Shown one piece after another: positions 16,805 to 25,794 of a stretch of 51,768 nt of DNA. The stretch comes from Syntrophomonadaceae bacterium (GTDB taxonomy: Bacteria; Bacillota; Syntrophomonadia; Syntrophomonadales; Syntrophothermaceae). The DNA lies in NCBI GenBank assembly GCA_012799365.1, contig JAAZLJ010000089.1, forward strand, positions 1 through 51,768. Reading direction: 5' to 3'. The first letter of the stretch is position 1. The number at the start of each line of letters is the position of its first letter. The notes under the pieces are model-generated. The model was not told where the DNA came from, did not search any database, and worked only from the letters and a program-made list of their open reading frames with translations. The position numbers and the translations under genes are program-made.

Positions 16805-17936
16805 CATGGTCACCTCCCGTGGGTGCTTTTAAGGCGGGTAGCTCTATTCTGAAAGTGGCTCCGCCCTGATCGTTGGTATAGGTGTAGATGTGTCCTTTGA
16901 AGGCAGCCACTATGGACTGCACAATGGACAGTCCCAGTCCCATGCCCTGTTGACCGCTTTTGGTGGTGAAAAAAGGTTCAAAAAGGAGTTTCTTGCGTTC
17001 GGCATCAATTCCATAGGCATTATCGCTGATATCCAGAATGACTTTGGACCTGTTGGTCCTGGTCAGACAGGTTATTATTTTGTCCGGCCTGCTTACTTCA
17101 TCCAGAGCTTGCCTGGCATTGACCAGTAGATTGATTATGGCTTCCTCCAGACGCCGTAGGTCACCCAGGATAGGTGGCAGGTTATCAGCCAGTTCCATTT
17201 TGACCACTATTCCATGGGAGGATAATTGACGGCCCAATAGGTCCAGGGCGTTTTCTACGGCGGTGTTTACGCTGCAGGGACTCAGTTCCAAGGTGTTTCC
17301 TGTACTGGCCAGAGAGCGTATATGTTTAATGATGCTGTTGATACGGTCGGCCTGTTGGGAGATGTTTTCAATTTTATCTATGACCCGTCCCTGGGGAAGA
17401 GAATGCCCCCTTTTGTGCCAGAAAAGCATACCATCTGCCAGTACTTTAATGGCGTTCAAGGGTTGGGCGATCTCGTGAGCTACTCCGGCTGACATGGCGG
17501 TCAGAGAGACCAGTTTTTGATGTGCCAGGACGGCAGACTCTGGTGCACACAGGCTTTCCTCCGTATGATTAGCATTTTTATTCTGTTTACGGCAGGTAAT
17601 TACATAATGAGAAACCGTGCCCTGCTGGTTTATAGCTACGTTGATGGTAAAAAGTAAAGGTTCAGTACGAGGACAGTGAACCTGACCCTGCCAGTACCCG
17701 GTGCTGAGCAGTACAGGCCAGACATCAGCCATAGGTTCACAGCTGGTTTCCTGCCACAGATTCTCCAGGTGGCGGCCGACCAGCTCTGGAGCCTTGAGCC
17801 CCATAAGCCGGCCAAAGGCCGGGCTAACAGACTGCACTACACCCCGAGTGTCGGCTACAGCCACTCCTTCACCACCACAGTTCAAATGATCCAGGTATAG
17901 CTCATCGTCGGGTATTGCATTTTCCTTGTCGTACAT
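16782..17936 (-). CDS. soluble PAS sensor histidine kinase
   Basis: 384 residues with no membrane segment: a PAS domain (about 20-115, VADTRGVVQSVSPAFGRLMG), a HisKA dimerisation domain with phosphoacceptor H154 in GVAHEIAQPLN, and a HATPase domain (INLLVNARQALD, DNAYGIDAE, GMGLGLSIVQ). It probably senses a cytoplasmic signal and phosphorylates the overlapping sigma-54 regulator, and perhaps the receiver-HEAT protein. The ATG at 17936 lies nine bases after CTGGAGGTG; an upstream in-frame start at 17987 lacks an RBS. Confidence 0.93.
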   Translation of the reverse strand: MYDKENAIPDDELYLDHLNCGGEGVAVADTRGVVQSVSPAFGRLMGLKAPELVGRHLENLWQETSCEPMADVWPVLLSTGYWQGQVHCPRTEPLLFTINVAINQQGTVSHYVITCRKQNKNANHTEESLCAPESAVLAHQKLVSLTAMSAGVAHEIAQPLNAIKVLADGMLFWHKRGHSLPQGRVIDKIENISQQADRINSIIKHIRSLASTGNTLELSPCSVNTAVENALDLLGRQLSSHGIVVKMELADNLPPILGDLRRLEEAIINLLVNARQALDEVSRPDKIITCLTRTNRSKVILDISDNAYGIDAERKKLLFEPFFTTKSGQQGMGLGLSIVQSIVAAFKGHIYTYTNDQGGATFRIELPALKAPTGGDHDEHSSGR

Positions 17937-18224
17937 TGAAATGTACACCTCCAGAACCAATATTAACTGGTGAGCACTGCTGCCCACCTATAAATTCAGA
18001 ACGGCAATGAACTACAACATTAAAGTTCTACCAGGATATACAAGGCACTACTAAATCTTTCTATTTATCTATCGAAATTCCTCTAAATTAATTTAAAATA
18101 CAGGTTAAAAGTAGGTATTCGAGTTGTTAAAGCTTGTCAGCTTTGAGACTTATTGTCCGGCAAAAAAGGGAAAAATTTGTCGGGTAGCGAAATCTTTTAT
18201 AATATATCGGCAGGAGGGTTAGTA
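17937..18224. other. divergent intergenic region, kinase operon and zapA
   Basis: About 290 AT-rich bases between the divergent kinase and zapA genes. It must hold promoters for both. A TATAAT for zapA is visible (see 18177-18203); no convincing promoter pair was found on the minus strand and no repeat copy is present. Confidence 0.5.
18177..18203 (+). promoter_or_regulatory. putative sigma-A promoter of zapA
   Basis: TTGTCG (18177-18182), 15-base spacer, perfect TATAAT (18198-18203). The spacer is short, so only the -10 box is convincing. It predicts a leader of about 15 bases that just includes the AGGAGG of zapA. Confidence 0.35.
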
Positions 18225-18503
18225 ATGAGGAGAGATAAACCGGAGCTGGTGAAGGTTACGGTTACAATTTTTGGTGAAGAATATACGATAAAGGGTGATG
18301 AGAAACCTGAATATATGGAAATGATAGCCAGCTACGTGGATCGGAAGATGCACGCTATCAGCCAGAGGAGCCCTAACCTGACCATTAGTAAGGTGGCGGT
18401 ATTAACTGCTTTAAACCTGGCTGATGAGTTAAGTAAACTGCAGGAGGACTACGATGAGCTGGTCAGAACTCTGGAGGAAGCACGGAGCAACAGGACGGGA
18501 TAA
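18225..18503 (+). CDS. zapA: cell division protein ZapA
   Basis: 92 residues from ATG 18225, which follows CAGGAGGG by six bases; an in-frame upstream extension from 18153 has no RBS. The N-terminal domain VKVTVTIFGEEYTIKGDEKP is the ZapA signature, followed by YMEMIASYVDRKM and a C-terminal coiled coil (NLADELSKLQEDYDELVRTL). ZapA promotes FtsZ bundling at the division ring. The polX start lies 3 bases after its stop, an arrangement often seen next to mutS2 in Firmicutes. Confidence 0.92.
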   Translation: MRRDKPELVKVTVTIFGEEYTIKGDEKPEYMEMIASYVDRKMHAISQRSPNLTISKVAVLTALNLADELSKLQEDYDELVRTLEEARSNRTG

Positions 18504-18506
18504 GAT

Positions 18507-20183
18507 ATGGATAATAAGCAGGCAGCTATACTGTTGGATGAAATAGCTGATATGTTGGAGATACTGGGGGAAAACCAGTTCAAAAGTCGGGCTTATCGCA
18601 AGGTGGCCCGGGAGTTGTTCCGGTTGGAAACCGATCTGCGCCAACTTTGGCGAGAGGGGCGGTTGCAGGATATACCAGGGGTGGGAGCTGCCATTCAGGG
18701 CAAGCTGGAGGAAATGCTGCAGACCGGCGACTTGCAGTACTACCAGGAGTTGAGTAAAAAGGTACCATCAGGAGTGGTGGAGATGCTGAGGGTACCGGGC
18801 CTGGGACCTCGAACCATTGGCCATATCTACCGAGAGACCGGCATCGACACCCTGGAAAAACTGTATAAGGCAGCTCAGGCCAGAGAATTGCGCCAACTTC
18901 GGGGCCTGGGAGCCAAAACCGAATACAACATAAAAAAAGGCGTGGAGATGCTTGAGTCTATAGCGGATAAAGTAAGTCTGGGATTGGCTCTACCCCTGGC
19001 TGAGGAACTGAGGGAACATCTTTCCGCCGGTCCGGGGGTGGAGAAAGCAGCGGTCACTGGCAGTGTTAGAAGAGGTAAACCGGTGGTAGGAGATATAGAT
19101 ATTCTGGTGGCTGCCCATGAGGAGCAGCTGGTAAGGCAGAGCGTCAAGAGGTACCGATGGCTGCAGAGGGTGACCGAGGAGAAAGCTGGCTATGTCGCGG
19201 GTCGGCTGCAGCCGGGGATAGATTTTGAAGTAATCATAGTAGAACCGGATGATTTTCATCTGGCTCTCCTGCTTTCTACCGGTTCCGGGGCCCACCGGGA
19301 AAAGCTGTTACCACGGATGGAGGGTGTGGATTTTACCGCTATTGGCTCGGAAGCGGGCATCTATGAACACCTTTCGTTACAGTACATACCTCCGGAGCTG
19401 AGGGAAGATCGGGGAGAATTGGAACTGGCCCGAGAAGGAAAGCTGCCGCAGTTAGTTGAGTTCAAGGATTTGCAGGGTGACCTGCACCTGCACACGGACT
19501 GGAGTGATGGTGCCAATTCTATAGCAGAGATGGCCGATGCGGCTCGCAAGATGGGGTATACATACATGGCTATCACCGAACACTCCAAATCTCTCACCGT
19601 TTCCCGGGGACTGGATGAGGAACGGCTGCTGACCCAGATACAGGAGATCAAAGCCTTGAACGAGACCCTGACGGGGTTCAAGGTGCTGTCAGGCATAGAA
19701 GTGGATATCCTGGCCGATGGCAGCCTGGATCTATCTGATGAGGTTCTGCAGCAGGCGGATGTGGTAATTGCCTCCATCCACAGTTATTTTCGGTTGTCGC
19801 GCTCCGAGCAGACCAGGCGTATTATAAAGGCTATTCGCCATCCGCAGGTGGATATAATCGGGCACCTGACCGGGCGCCTGCTTCTACGCCGGCCCGGTTA
19901 TGAAGTGGATGTGGAAGCGGTTCTGGCAGAGGCGGCCCGTTGCGGGAAAGCACTGGAGATTAATGCCCACCCCGACCGGTTGGACGTTTCGGAAGAGGTA
20001 GCCCGCAGGGCGCGGGAGCTTGGTATCAAAATGGTGATCAACAGTGATGCCCACCACTGCGCGGATCTATCGCTGGTCAAGTATGGAGTTTTGACTGCGC
20101 GCCGCGGCTGGCTGCAGAAAGAAGATGTGCTCAATACCATGGAACTTGATGAGCTGCAAGCCTATCTTAAGAGACGTTCATGA
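18507..20183 (+). CDS. polX: DNA polymerase X family protein with PHP domain
   Basis: 558 residues. N-terminal HhH helices (LQDIPGVGAAIQGKLEEML, RVPGLGPRTIGHIYRETG) are followed by the pol-beta catalytic core with GSVRRGK, the acidic pair in VGDIDILVA and a third Asp in GIDFEVIIV. The C-terminal PHP phosphoesterase domain (from about 330) has DLHLHTDWSDG, EHSKS, GIEVDIL, INAHPDR and INSDAHH metal ligands. It acts in base excision and gap repair with 3'-5' exonuclease/AP activity. Same length as Bacillus PolX (about 570). Nearly overlaps zapA. Confidence 0.95.
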   Translation: MDNKQAAILLDEIADMLEILGENQFKSRAYRKVARELFRLETDLRQLWREGRLQDIPGVGAAIQGKLEEMLQTGDLQYYQELSKKVPSGVVEMLRVPGLGPRTIGHIYRETGIDTLEKLYKAAQARELRQLRGLGAKTEYNIKKGVEMLESIADKVSLGLALPLAEELREHLSAGPGVEKAAVTGSVRRGKPVVGDIDILVAAHEEQLVRQSVKRYRWLQRVTEEKAGYVAGRLQPGIDFEVIIVEPDDFHLALLLSTGSGAHREKLLPRMEGVDFTAIGSEAGIYEHLSLQYIPPELREDRGELELAREGKLPQLVEFKDLQGDLHLHTDWSDGANSIAEMADAARKMGYTYMAITEHSKSLTVSRGLDEERLLTQIQEIKALNETLTGFKVLSGIEVDILADGSLDLSDEVLQQADVVIASIHSYFRLSRSEQTRRIIKAIRHPQVDIIGHLTGRLLLRRPGYEVDVEAVLAEAARCGKALEINAHPDRLDVSEEVARRARELGIKMVINSDAHHCADLSLVKYGVLTARRGWLQKEDVLNTMELDELQAYLKRRS

Positions 20184-20339
20184 TATTGGTAGCATTACCA
20201 CCAGAGGCCTGAAAATGGTACCCTACTCCCTGTTTGGGGTGGGCTGTATAGGGGGAAGGCTCAGGCAGAATACTAAGGTCAGGAATATGGGCCGCGCGGT
20301 ACCGGCAGTGGTCGGTTATAGCGGCGGTCAGGTTGGAGG
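20184..20339. other. intergenic gap without gene
   Basis: 156 bases. GATATTGGTAGCATTACCACC at 20181-20201 resembles one piece of the dispersed repeat (GATATCGGTGGTATTACCA). No ORF with an RBS lies fully inside it; the reading frame crossing it overlaps both neighbours. Confidence 0.4.
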
Positions 20340-21032
20340 ATGGATGCACCGGTGCTTGAATTTGTCCTCAGGGTTGTTGGCATGTATTTCCTGTCCATGC
20401 TGGTGATAAGGCTGATGGGGAAAAGAGCCCTGGGAGAACTGGGGCTCTTTGATTTTGTAATTATGACCGGGGTGGGGCATACTCTGACCTCGGTTGCGTT
20501 GGATCGTAGTCTGCCGTTTTATGAAGGGATTGTGGTACTTTTTACCCTGGCCGCCTTGGAGTACCTGATGGGTTTTGCTGCTTTGAAGAGCCAACGCCTG
20601 TCTCGTTTTATGTCGGGTATTCCCGTGGTGGTAATCGATAATGGATATATACTCAAAGAAAATCTGGCCCGAGAGAAGTTTAATGTGGATGATTTGATGC
20701 AGGAACTGCGTAAACATGGGGTAAGGGATGTAAGTGAAGTGGAAAAAGGAATACTGGAGCCCTGTGGGGGGTTCAGTGTTTTGTTAAAAGAAAGCCACGA
20801 GCCGGTAACCCGGGGTGAATTGGGCATATCCTGGGAGCCGGGTCCCTACAGTATTCCTACTGTGGAGCCGTTGCGCCGGCGCAAGGAGGTCTTCAAGCGG
20901 CTGATGCCAGAAGTCAAAACAGATGAGGAGGAGACTGTGGTGTCTATCCCGCAGCAGCATGAAATACTGGTCGATATTCTCAAAAAATTGAACCATATTT
21001 CGGCCCGTCTGGAACGACTGGAAAAGACCTGA
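20340..21032 (+). CDS. DUF421 (YetF/YcaP-type) membrane protein
   Basis: 230 residues. Two to three hydrophobic helices at the N-terminus (FVLRVVGMYFLSMLVIRLMG; EGIVVLFTLAALEYLMGFAA), then the DUF421 soluble domain with IPVVVIDNGYILKENLAREK and DDLMQELRKHGV. The motif GKRALGELGLFDFVIM at the first membrane exit is diagnostic. Family members in Bacillus are spore or envelope membrane proteins of unknown reaction. The ATG abuts GGAGG with no spacing, so GTG at 20352 may be the real start. A short coiled-coil C-terminus (LVDILKKLNHISARLERLE) is extra. Confidence 0.85.
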   Translation: MDAPVLEFVLRVVGMYFLSMLVIRLMGKRALGELGLFDFVIMTGVGHTLTSVALDRSLPFYEGIVVLFTLAALEYLMGFAALKSQRLSRFMSGIPVVVIDNGYILKENLAREKFNVDDLMQELRKHGVRDVSEVEKGILEPCGGFSVLLKESHEPVTRGELGISWEPGPYSIPTVEPLRRRKEVFKRLMPEVKTDEEETVVSIPQQHEILVDILKKLNHISARLERLEKT

Positions 21033-21099
21033 TATTACCCGGCGGTTATTGACTCAGGGTTAGACTACAGCTGACCTGCTTGTGATAATATGTAAGATA

Positions 21100-21318
21100 G
21101 CATAATATCGGTGGTATAACCACTGAAGAATGAGACAGCCTTCAGCTGCGTGTGTACTGCGACGTCGGCTTCGTATGTCGTTTCGCTGGGTTACCACACT
21201 CCTTTCCAGGATGTTTTTATGTTTTCACAGTATTCATAAGTTTTCTGTGTATTCTGTGTCTACTTTGCGATTCATCTGTAATCCATCAGCGTTCATCTGC
21301 GGTTTCAAATTATTGTCG
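21100..21318. repeat. dispersed intergenic repeat copy
   Basis: Intergenic copy reading opposite to the one at 1790: ATATCGGTGGTATAACCAC, then CGACGTCGGCTTCGTATGTCG and GGTTACCACACTCC, a stretch with TTCTGTGTATTCTGTGTC, and a right end of GCGTTCATCTGCGGTTTC. No gene is visible in the gap between the DUF421 gene and the next enzyme. Confidence 0.65.
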
Positions 21319-21353
21319 TAGCAGAATAACGGCAAGGAAAGGTGTTGGGGTGT

Positions 21354-22310
21354 ATGCGGGTACTGATGATATTTCTGGATGGTTGGGGGATAGGGGAGAA
21401 TAACCCGGCAAAAAACCCTTATTTCCACGCTCATACCCCGGCTCTGGATGGGCTGCTGGGGGGACACATTTTGTTCAGTGGGGTGGGGATGCTTGAGAGG
21501 CCGGATATGGTCCTTATTCCTACTGATACCACCCTGGGAGTTCCGGGTATACCCCAGAGTGCGACCGGCCAGACCACGTTGTGGACCGGTATCAACGCGG
21601 CTCGAGCGGTGGGACGTCACGTACACGCGTTTCCTAACGAAGAATTGCGCGGCATCATAGCCCGACACAGTATAATGAAGGTGCTGTGCCAGCGGGGTAA
21701 AAAGGTGACATTCGCCAATGCTTACCGGCCGGAGTATTTTGATGGCGTCAGACGGGGGAAGTACCGTCATTCCACATCTACTCTTACCGCACTCAGCGGA
21801 GGGGTACGGCTGCGGACTATTGAGGATCTGAAGAAGGGTAAGGCTGTTTACCAGGAGTTTACCAATAAGCTGCTGCAGGAGATGGGGTTCAGCATAGAAG
21901 AGGTATCTCCGCGTACGGCCGGGATGCGGTTGGCCCGTTTATCGGTTGAACACGATTTCACCCTTTACGAGTATTTTATTACCGATAGGGTGGGGCATGC
22001 CCGGGATATGGGGAAAGCAGTGAAGGTTTTGCAAGCCCTGGATGAATTCATAGGTGAGGTATTGCTGACCATTGATCCGGTAAACACTATGGTTATCATA
22101 ACCAGCGACCACGGTAACATAGAGGACGTTTCGGTGAAGACTCATACATCGAACCCGGTCCCTACCATAATCGTAACCCGGGATGTGGCAAGGTTTTATC
22201 CGCTAAATATCAGAAGTTTAGAGGATATAAGCGGGTTGTTGCTAAGAGTATTGGATGCGGAGGGGGAGGCGGTGCCGGAGCTGCTGCCATTGGAACAACA
22301 AAAATTATAA
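21354..22310 (+). CDS. compact alkaline phosphatase superfamily enzyme, phosphoglycerate mutase-like
   Basis: 318 residues. Metal ligands and nucleophile motifs are present: MIFLDGWGIGENN (first Asp), PQSATGQTTLWTGINAA (Ser/Thr nucleophile region), FITDRVGHARDMG (Asp/His) and ITSDHGNIEDVSVKTHTSNP (Asp-His and final His). iPGM has about 510 residues with an inserted phosphotransferase domain; here that insert is missing or very small, as in uncharacterised metalloenzyme-domain proteins. Exact substrate unknown; phosphomutase or phosphatase activity is likely. ATG 21354 is preceded by AAGGAAAGG; the GTG and TTG just upstream are too near that site. Confidence 0.8.
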   Translation: MRVLMIFLDGWGIGENNPAKNPYFHAHTPALDGLLGGHILFSGVGMLERPDMVLIPTDTTLGVPGIPQSATGQTTLWTGINAARAVGRHVHAFPNEELRGIIARHSIMKVLCQRGKKVTFANAYRPEYFDGVRRGKYRHSTSTLTALSGGVRLRTIEDLKKGKAVYQEFTNKLLQEMGFSIEEVSPRTAGMRLARLSVEHDFTLYEYFITDRVGHARDMGKAVKVLQALDEFIGEVLLTIDPVNTMVIITSDHGNIEDVSVKTHTSNPVPTIIVTRDVARFYPLNIRSLEDISGLLLRVLDAEGEAVPELLPLEQQKL

Positions 22311-22326
22311 TAGGGAGAGGTGTTCA

Positions 22327-23277
22327 ATGAAACTGCGTGAAATCTATGAATTGGCAATAAAGATGGGGAAGGAACATGCGGTACGGGGGGCAGATGAAAT
22401 CGAGAGGGTTCTGGCCGCTGCCCGTAAAGAATATGAGAAACTGGAAGAGGGGGAACGGGAGTTTTTCGATACCGAGACTCTGGAAAATCCTTTTCATGAT
22501 ACCCGTATTTTGGTGGGCGAGGGAGAAGAAGAGATCGGGACTGCTCTGGTGGGGATTGACATGGAAACTCCGGAAATACTACTGGCAGACCGACTGCGTG
22601 AAAAGGGGCAGCCCATTGACCTGGTTATCGCTCATCATCCGGAAGGTAAGGCACAGGCGGCGCTTCATCAGGTCATGGATCTGCAGGCGGATCTGCTGCA
22701 CCGGGCGGGCGTACCAATTAATGTAGCAGAAGGTCTGATGGCGACCCGGATTTCCCAGGTACAGCGCCTTATAGCGCCGGCCAATCATCAACGGGCGGTG
22801 GATGCAGCGCGTATGCTGGGGTTTCCTTTTATGTGTATTCACACTGCGGCCGATAACCTGGTCAACGATTTCTTACAGAATTACCTGAAGGAAGAGAATA
22901 TGACGGTGGGCGAGGTAGTGGAAAGGCTGGAGGAACTGCCGGAGTACCGCGAGGCCCGTAAACTCAAAGCCGGGCCGCGCATTGTGGTGGGAGAAAAGAA
23001 AAGACGGGCGGGTCGGATTCTTTTGGATATGACCGGTGGTACGTCTGGTTCAGATAAAGCTTATGAGAAATTGGCGGACGCCGGGGTAGGTACGGTGGTC
23101 TGCATGCATATGCAGGAGAAACACCGGAAAAAGGCCCAGGATAATCATGTCAATGTGGTGGTGGCCGGGCATATGGCCAGCGATTCGCTGGGACTAAATC
23201 TATTCCTGGATGAAATCGAAAAGCGGGGGGTCAACATTATTACCTGTTCCGGTCTTATAAGGGTTAAACGTTATTAG
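22327..23277 (+). CDS. NIF3-family (GTP cyclohydrolase I type 2-like) protein
   Basis: 316 residues from ATG 22327 (GGGAGAGG eight or so bases upstream). NIF3 traits include the metal-binding stretch VIAHHPEGKAQAALHQVMD, the segment FPFMCIHTAADNLVNDFL, and the C-terminal VVVAGHMASDSLGLN with a second metal ligand set. NIF3 proteins form toroidal hexamers with a dinuclear metal site; biochemical role is unsettled. It is likely co-transcribed with the enzyme before it and the U32 protein after it. Confidence 0.85.
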   Translation: MKLREIYELAIKMGKEHAVRGADEIERVLAAARKEYEKLEEGEREFFDTETLENPFHDTRILVGEGEEEIGTALVGIDMETPEILLADRLREKGQPIDLVIAHHPEGKAQAALHQVMDLQADLLHRAGVPINVAEGLMATRISQVQRLIAPANHQRAVDAARMLGFPFMCIHTAADNLVNDFLQNYLKEENMTVGEVVERLEELPEYREARKLKAGPRIVVGEKKRRAGRILLDMTGGTSGSDKAYEKLADAGVGTVVCMHMQEKHRKKAQDNHVNVVVAGHMASDSLGLNLFLDEIEKRGVNIITCSGLIRVKRY

Positions 23278-23289
23278 TAGATAGGAGTG

Positions 23290-25791
23290 ATGGCAAAGGT
23301 GGAGCTTTTAGCTCCGGCTGGCAGCTGGCCATCTTTCATAGCTGCCATCGAGAGCGGGGCTGATGCGGTTTACCTGGGAGGTAAACAGTTCAGTGCCCGC
23401 CAGTATGCAGATAATTTTAGTTTAGAAGAAATAGAGAAAGCGGTGGAGTATGCCCATGTCCGCTCGCGCAAGGTCTATGTTACTGTAAACACCCTGATGG
23501 ATGGGGATGAAATGGGTGTTGCCCTGGACTATATCTTTGACCTGCAGAGGCTCGGTATTGATGCGGTAATTATTCAAGACGCCGGGCTTCTGGCTATTTT
23601 AAGAAGGGTATTTCCCGAATTGAGGGTACATGCCAGTACCCAGATGACGGTTCACAATGCAGCGGGAATGCGGTTAATGCGGGATCATGGGATTAAGCGG
23701 GTAGTGCTGGCCCGTGAACTGGGAGAAAAAGAAATTCGGGCTATCTGTGATCAGGTATCAGGAGTAGAAATAGAGATCTTTATTCACGGGGCCTTGTGTT
23801 ATTGCTACTCCGGACAGTGCCTTTTCAGCAGTGTGGTGGGAGGCCGCAGTGGGAACCGGGGTCGTTGTGCCCAGCCCTGTCGTCTTGCTTACCAGCTGCA
23901 GACTGCCGGGGGTAAGATTCACAGTGCAGCGGGAGAGTACCTGCTGAGTCCGGCTGATCTGTGTTTGATCGACTATTTACCTGCTATCCAGGCGGCCGGG
24001 GTCGATTCTTTGAAGCTGGAGGGAAGAATGAAAAGGCCCGAGTATGTAGCCACGGTTACGCGTATTTACCGGCAGGCACTGCACCGCTTGATGGACGGGG
24101 AATATCAGGTATCAGTAGAAGAAAAGGAAGCACTGGCCGGGATTTTTAATCGTAATTTCACTACCGGGTACTGGACTGGTCGTTCTCCGGACCTGCTCAG
24201 TATTTCTCGCCCCAACAATCGGGGCTTATACATAGGCAGGGTGGAGAGGCAGGGTTCCGGGTATCGGACTACAGTCAGATTAAAAAGAAGATTACAGTTA
24301 GGAGATGGAATTGAGGTATGGGTGGGCCGGGGTAAGAATCCCGCTATGGTGGTTGAGGAGATGGAAGTTGCCGGCCATAAGACGAAACAGGCTGAGCCTG
24401 GTTCGGAAGTAGTGCTGAATTTACCAGGCAAGGCGGCCCCGGGGGATCGGGTTTTCAAGACCCATGATAGCAGGTTAAGCGAAAAAGCGGCTGAGGCCAT
24501 GCAGGAAAACCGTCCGGAGGGGAAGGTGCCGGTCAAGGCTCGGGTGGAGCTGATACAGGGAAAGCCTTTGACGGTAAGATTGGCTGACGAGCAGGGCAAT
24601 TATGCTACAGCTATCACCCCATCGATGGCCGAGAAAGCCATAAACCACCCTCTGACCCGGGAAGATGTATACGATAAGGTAGATCGACTGGGGAACACGC
24701 CTTTTTATCTGCGGGAAATTGATTTTCACCTGGAAGCAGGGTTAATGGTTCCTTTCAGCGAAATAAATCAAGCCAGAAGAGAAGCGGCCGACGCTTTATT
24801 GCTTATGAGGTTGGAGCATAAGCGGCCGCCGGGCATAGATCAAAGAGAGTATCAGAAGCGCCTACAAAGTGAAATAAAGGATGAGCTGCAGCAACCTGAA
24901 CCGACGGTTGATAATCGTCCATTGTTATCGGTATGGGTCAGTCAGGGTGATGATGCGGTGAGGGCATTTCAGGCGGGAGCAGATCGGGTCTATCTGGGTT
25001 TGGAGGGACCGGGCCGGTCGCGGAGACCGGATCAAGATAGTCTGCACCGGGCTGGCGAGGAAGCAGTCCGCTGCGGGGGACAGCTGGTGCTGGCTCTGCC
25101 GCGGATAACCAGGCCCCTGGAACGGATTCCCTGGCCGGAAATCAAAGCAGCTGCACCGTATGGGATATTGGCTGGTAACCCCGGGGCGGTGGTCGAGGCC
25201 CGGGAACAGGGTTTCAGAGTTTTTACTGATTATTCCTTGAACGTATTTAATCCAGAAGCCATGAGGTTCTGGATGGAGGAAGGAGCCAGCGGAGTATGTC
25301 TTTCTCCAGAACTGAACTTCAGTCAATTGAGTGAATGGACGGCATCGGAACTCTCGGCCGCCGAGGTGCTGGTTCATGGGGAACTGGTTTTGATGGTATC
25401 AGAGTACTGTATGCTGCGGGGAGCCCTTGATGGTGGCGAGTCTACCTGCAGCGGATTTTGCCGGCGAGATAAATTCGCTTTACGTGATCGTAAAGGTTTT
25501 GTTTTTCCGGTCCAGACGGATGCTAACTGTCGGGCCTATGTTTTAAATTCTCGCACTTTATGTATGATTGAAGACCTGCCGCGGCTGGTTGATCTGGGGT
25601 TTGGCAGCCTGCGTATCGAGGCTCGGCGGGGCAGCCCGGAGTATATTAATGGAACGGTTCGGCGGTATCGCCAGGCTTTGGATCTCTTGTTCTACGGGGG
25701 TGAGCCTGACCTGGGGGCTATGAAAGAGAAATTGGCGAGTATTGCACCTTCCGAGTTTACCAAAATTCATTATTATCGTGGGGTATTATAA
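23290..25791 (+). CDS. U32 family protein with duplicated U32 domain
   Basis: 833 residues. N-terminal U32 domain: VELLAPAGSWPSFIAAIESG, ADAVYLGGKQFSAR, ASTQMTVHNAAG and the Cys-rich signature around residues 170-205 (GALCYCYSGQCLFSS, GRCAQPCR). A middle DUF3656-like region follows, then a second, weaker U32-like half (VSQGDDAVRAFQAGADRVYL...) with its own Cys pairs near STCSGFCRR and VQTDANCRAY. Relatives (RlhA, TrhP) hydroxylate rRNA or tRNA; others are called peptidases or collagenases. RNA modification is more probable. Start: ATG 23290 is close to AGGAG; GTG 23299 has better spacing. Confidence 0.88.
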   Translation: MAKVELLAPAGSWPSFIAAIESGADAVYLGGKQFSARQYADNFSLEEIEKAVEYAHVRSRKVYVTVNTLMDGDEMGVALDYIFDLQRLGIDAVIIQDAGLLAILRRVFPELRVHASTQMTVHNAAGMRLMRDHGIKRVVLARELGEKEIRAICDQVSGVEIEIFIHGALCYCYSGQCLFSSVVGGRSGNRGRCAQPCRLAYQLQTAGGKIHSAAGEYLLSPADLCLIDYLPAIQAAGVDSLKLEGRMKRPEYVATVTRIYRQALHRLMDGEYQVSVEEKEALAGIFNRNFTTGYWTGRSPDLLSISRPNNRGLYIGRVERQGSGYRTTVRLKRRLQLGDGIEVWVGRGKNPAMVVEEMEVAGHKTKQAEPGSEVVLNLPGKAAPGDRVFKTHDSRLSEKAAEAMQENRPEGKVPVKARVELIQGKPLTVRLADEQGNYATAITPSMAEKAINHPLTREDVYDKVDRLGNTPFYLREIDFHLEAGLMVPFSEINQARREAADALLLMRLEHKRPPGIDQREYQKRLQSEIKDELQQPEPTVDNRPLLSVWVSQGDDAVRAFQAGADRVYLGLEGPGRSRRPDQDSLHRAGEEAVRCGGQLVLALPRITRPLERIPWPEIKAAAPYGILAGNPGAVVEAREQGFRVFTDYSLNVFNPEAMRFWMEEGASGVCLSPELNFSQLSEWTASELSAAEVLVHGELVLMVSEYCMLRGALDGGESTCSGFCRRDKFALRDRKGFVFPVQTDANCRAYVLNSRTLCMIEDLPRLVDLGFGSLRIEARRGSPEYINGTVRRYRQALDLLFYGGEPDLGAMKEKLASIAPSEFTKIHYYRGVL

Positions 25792-25794
25792 TTT

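Noticed and set aside
20125-20406. 93-codon plus-strand frame between polX and the DUF421 gene
   Set aside because: Overlaps both neighbours out of frame and has no RBS of its own.
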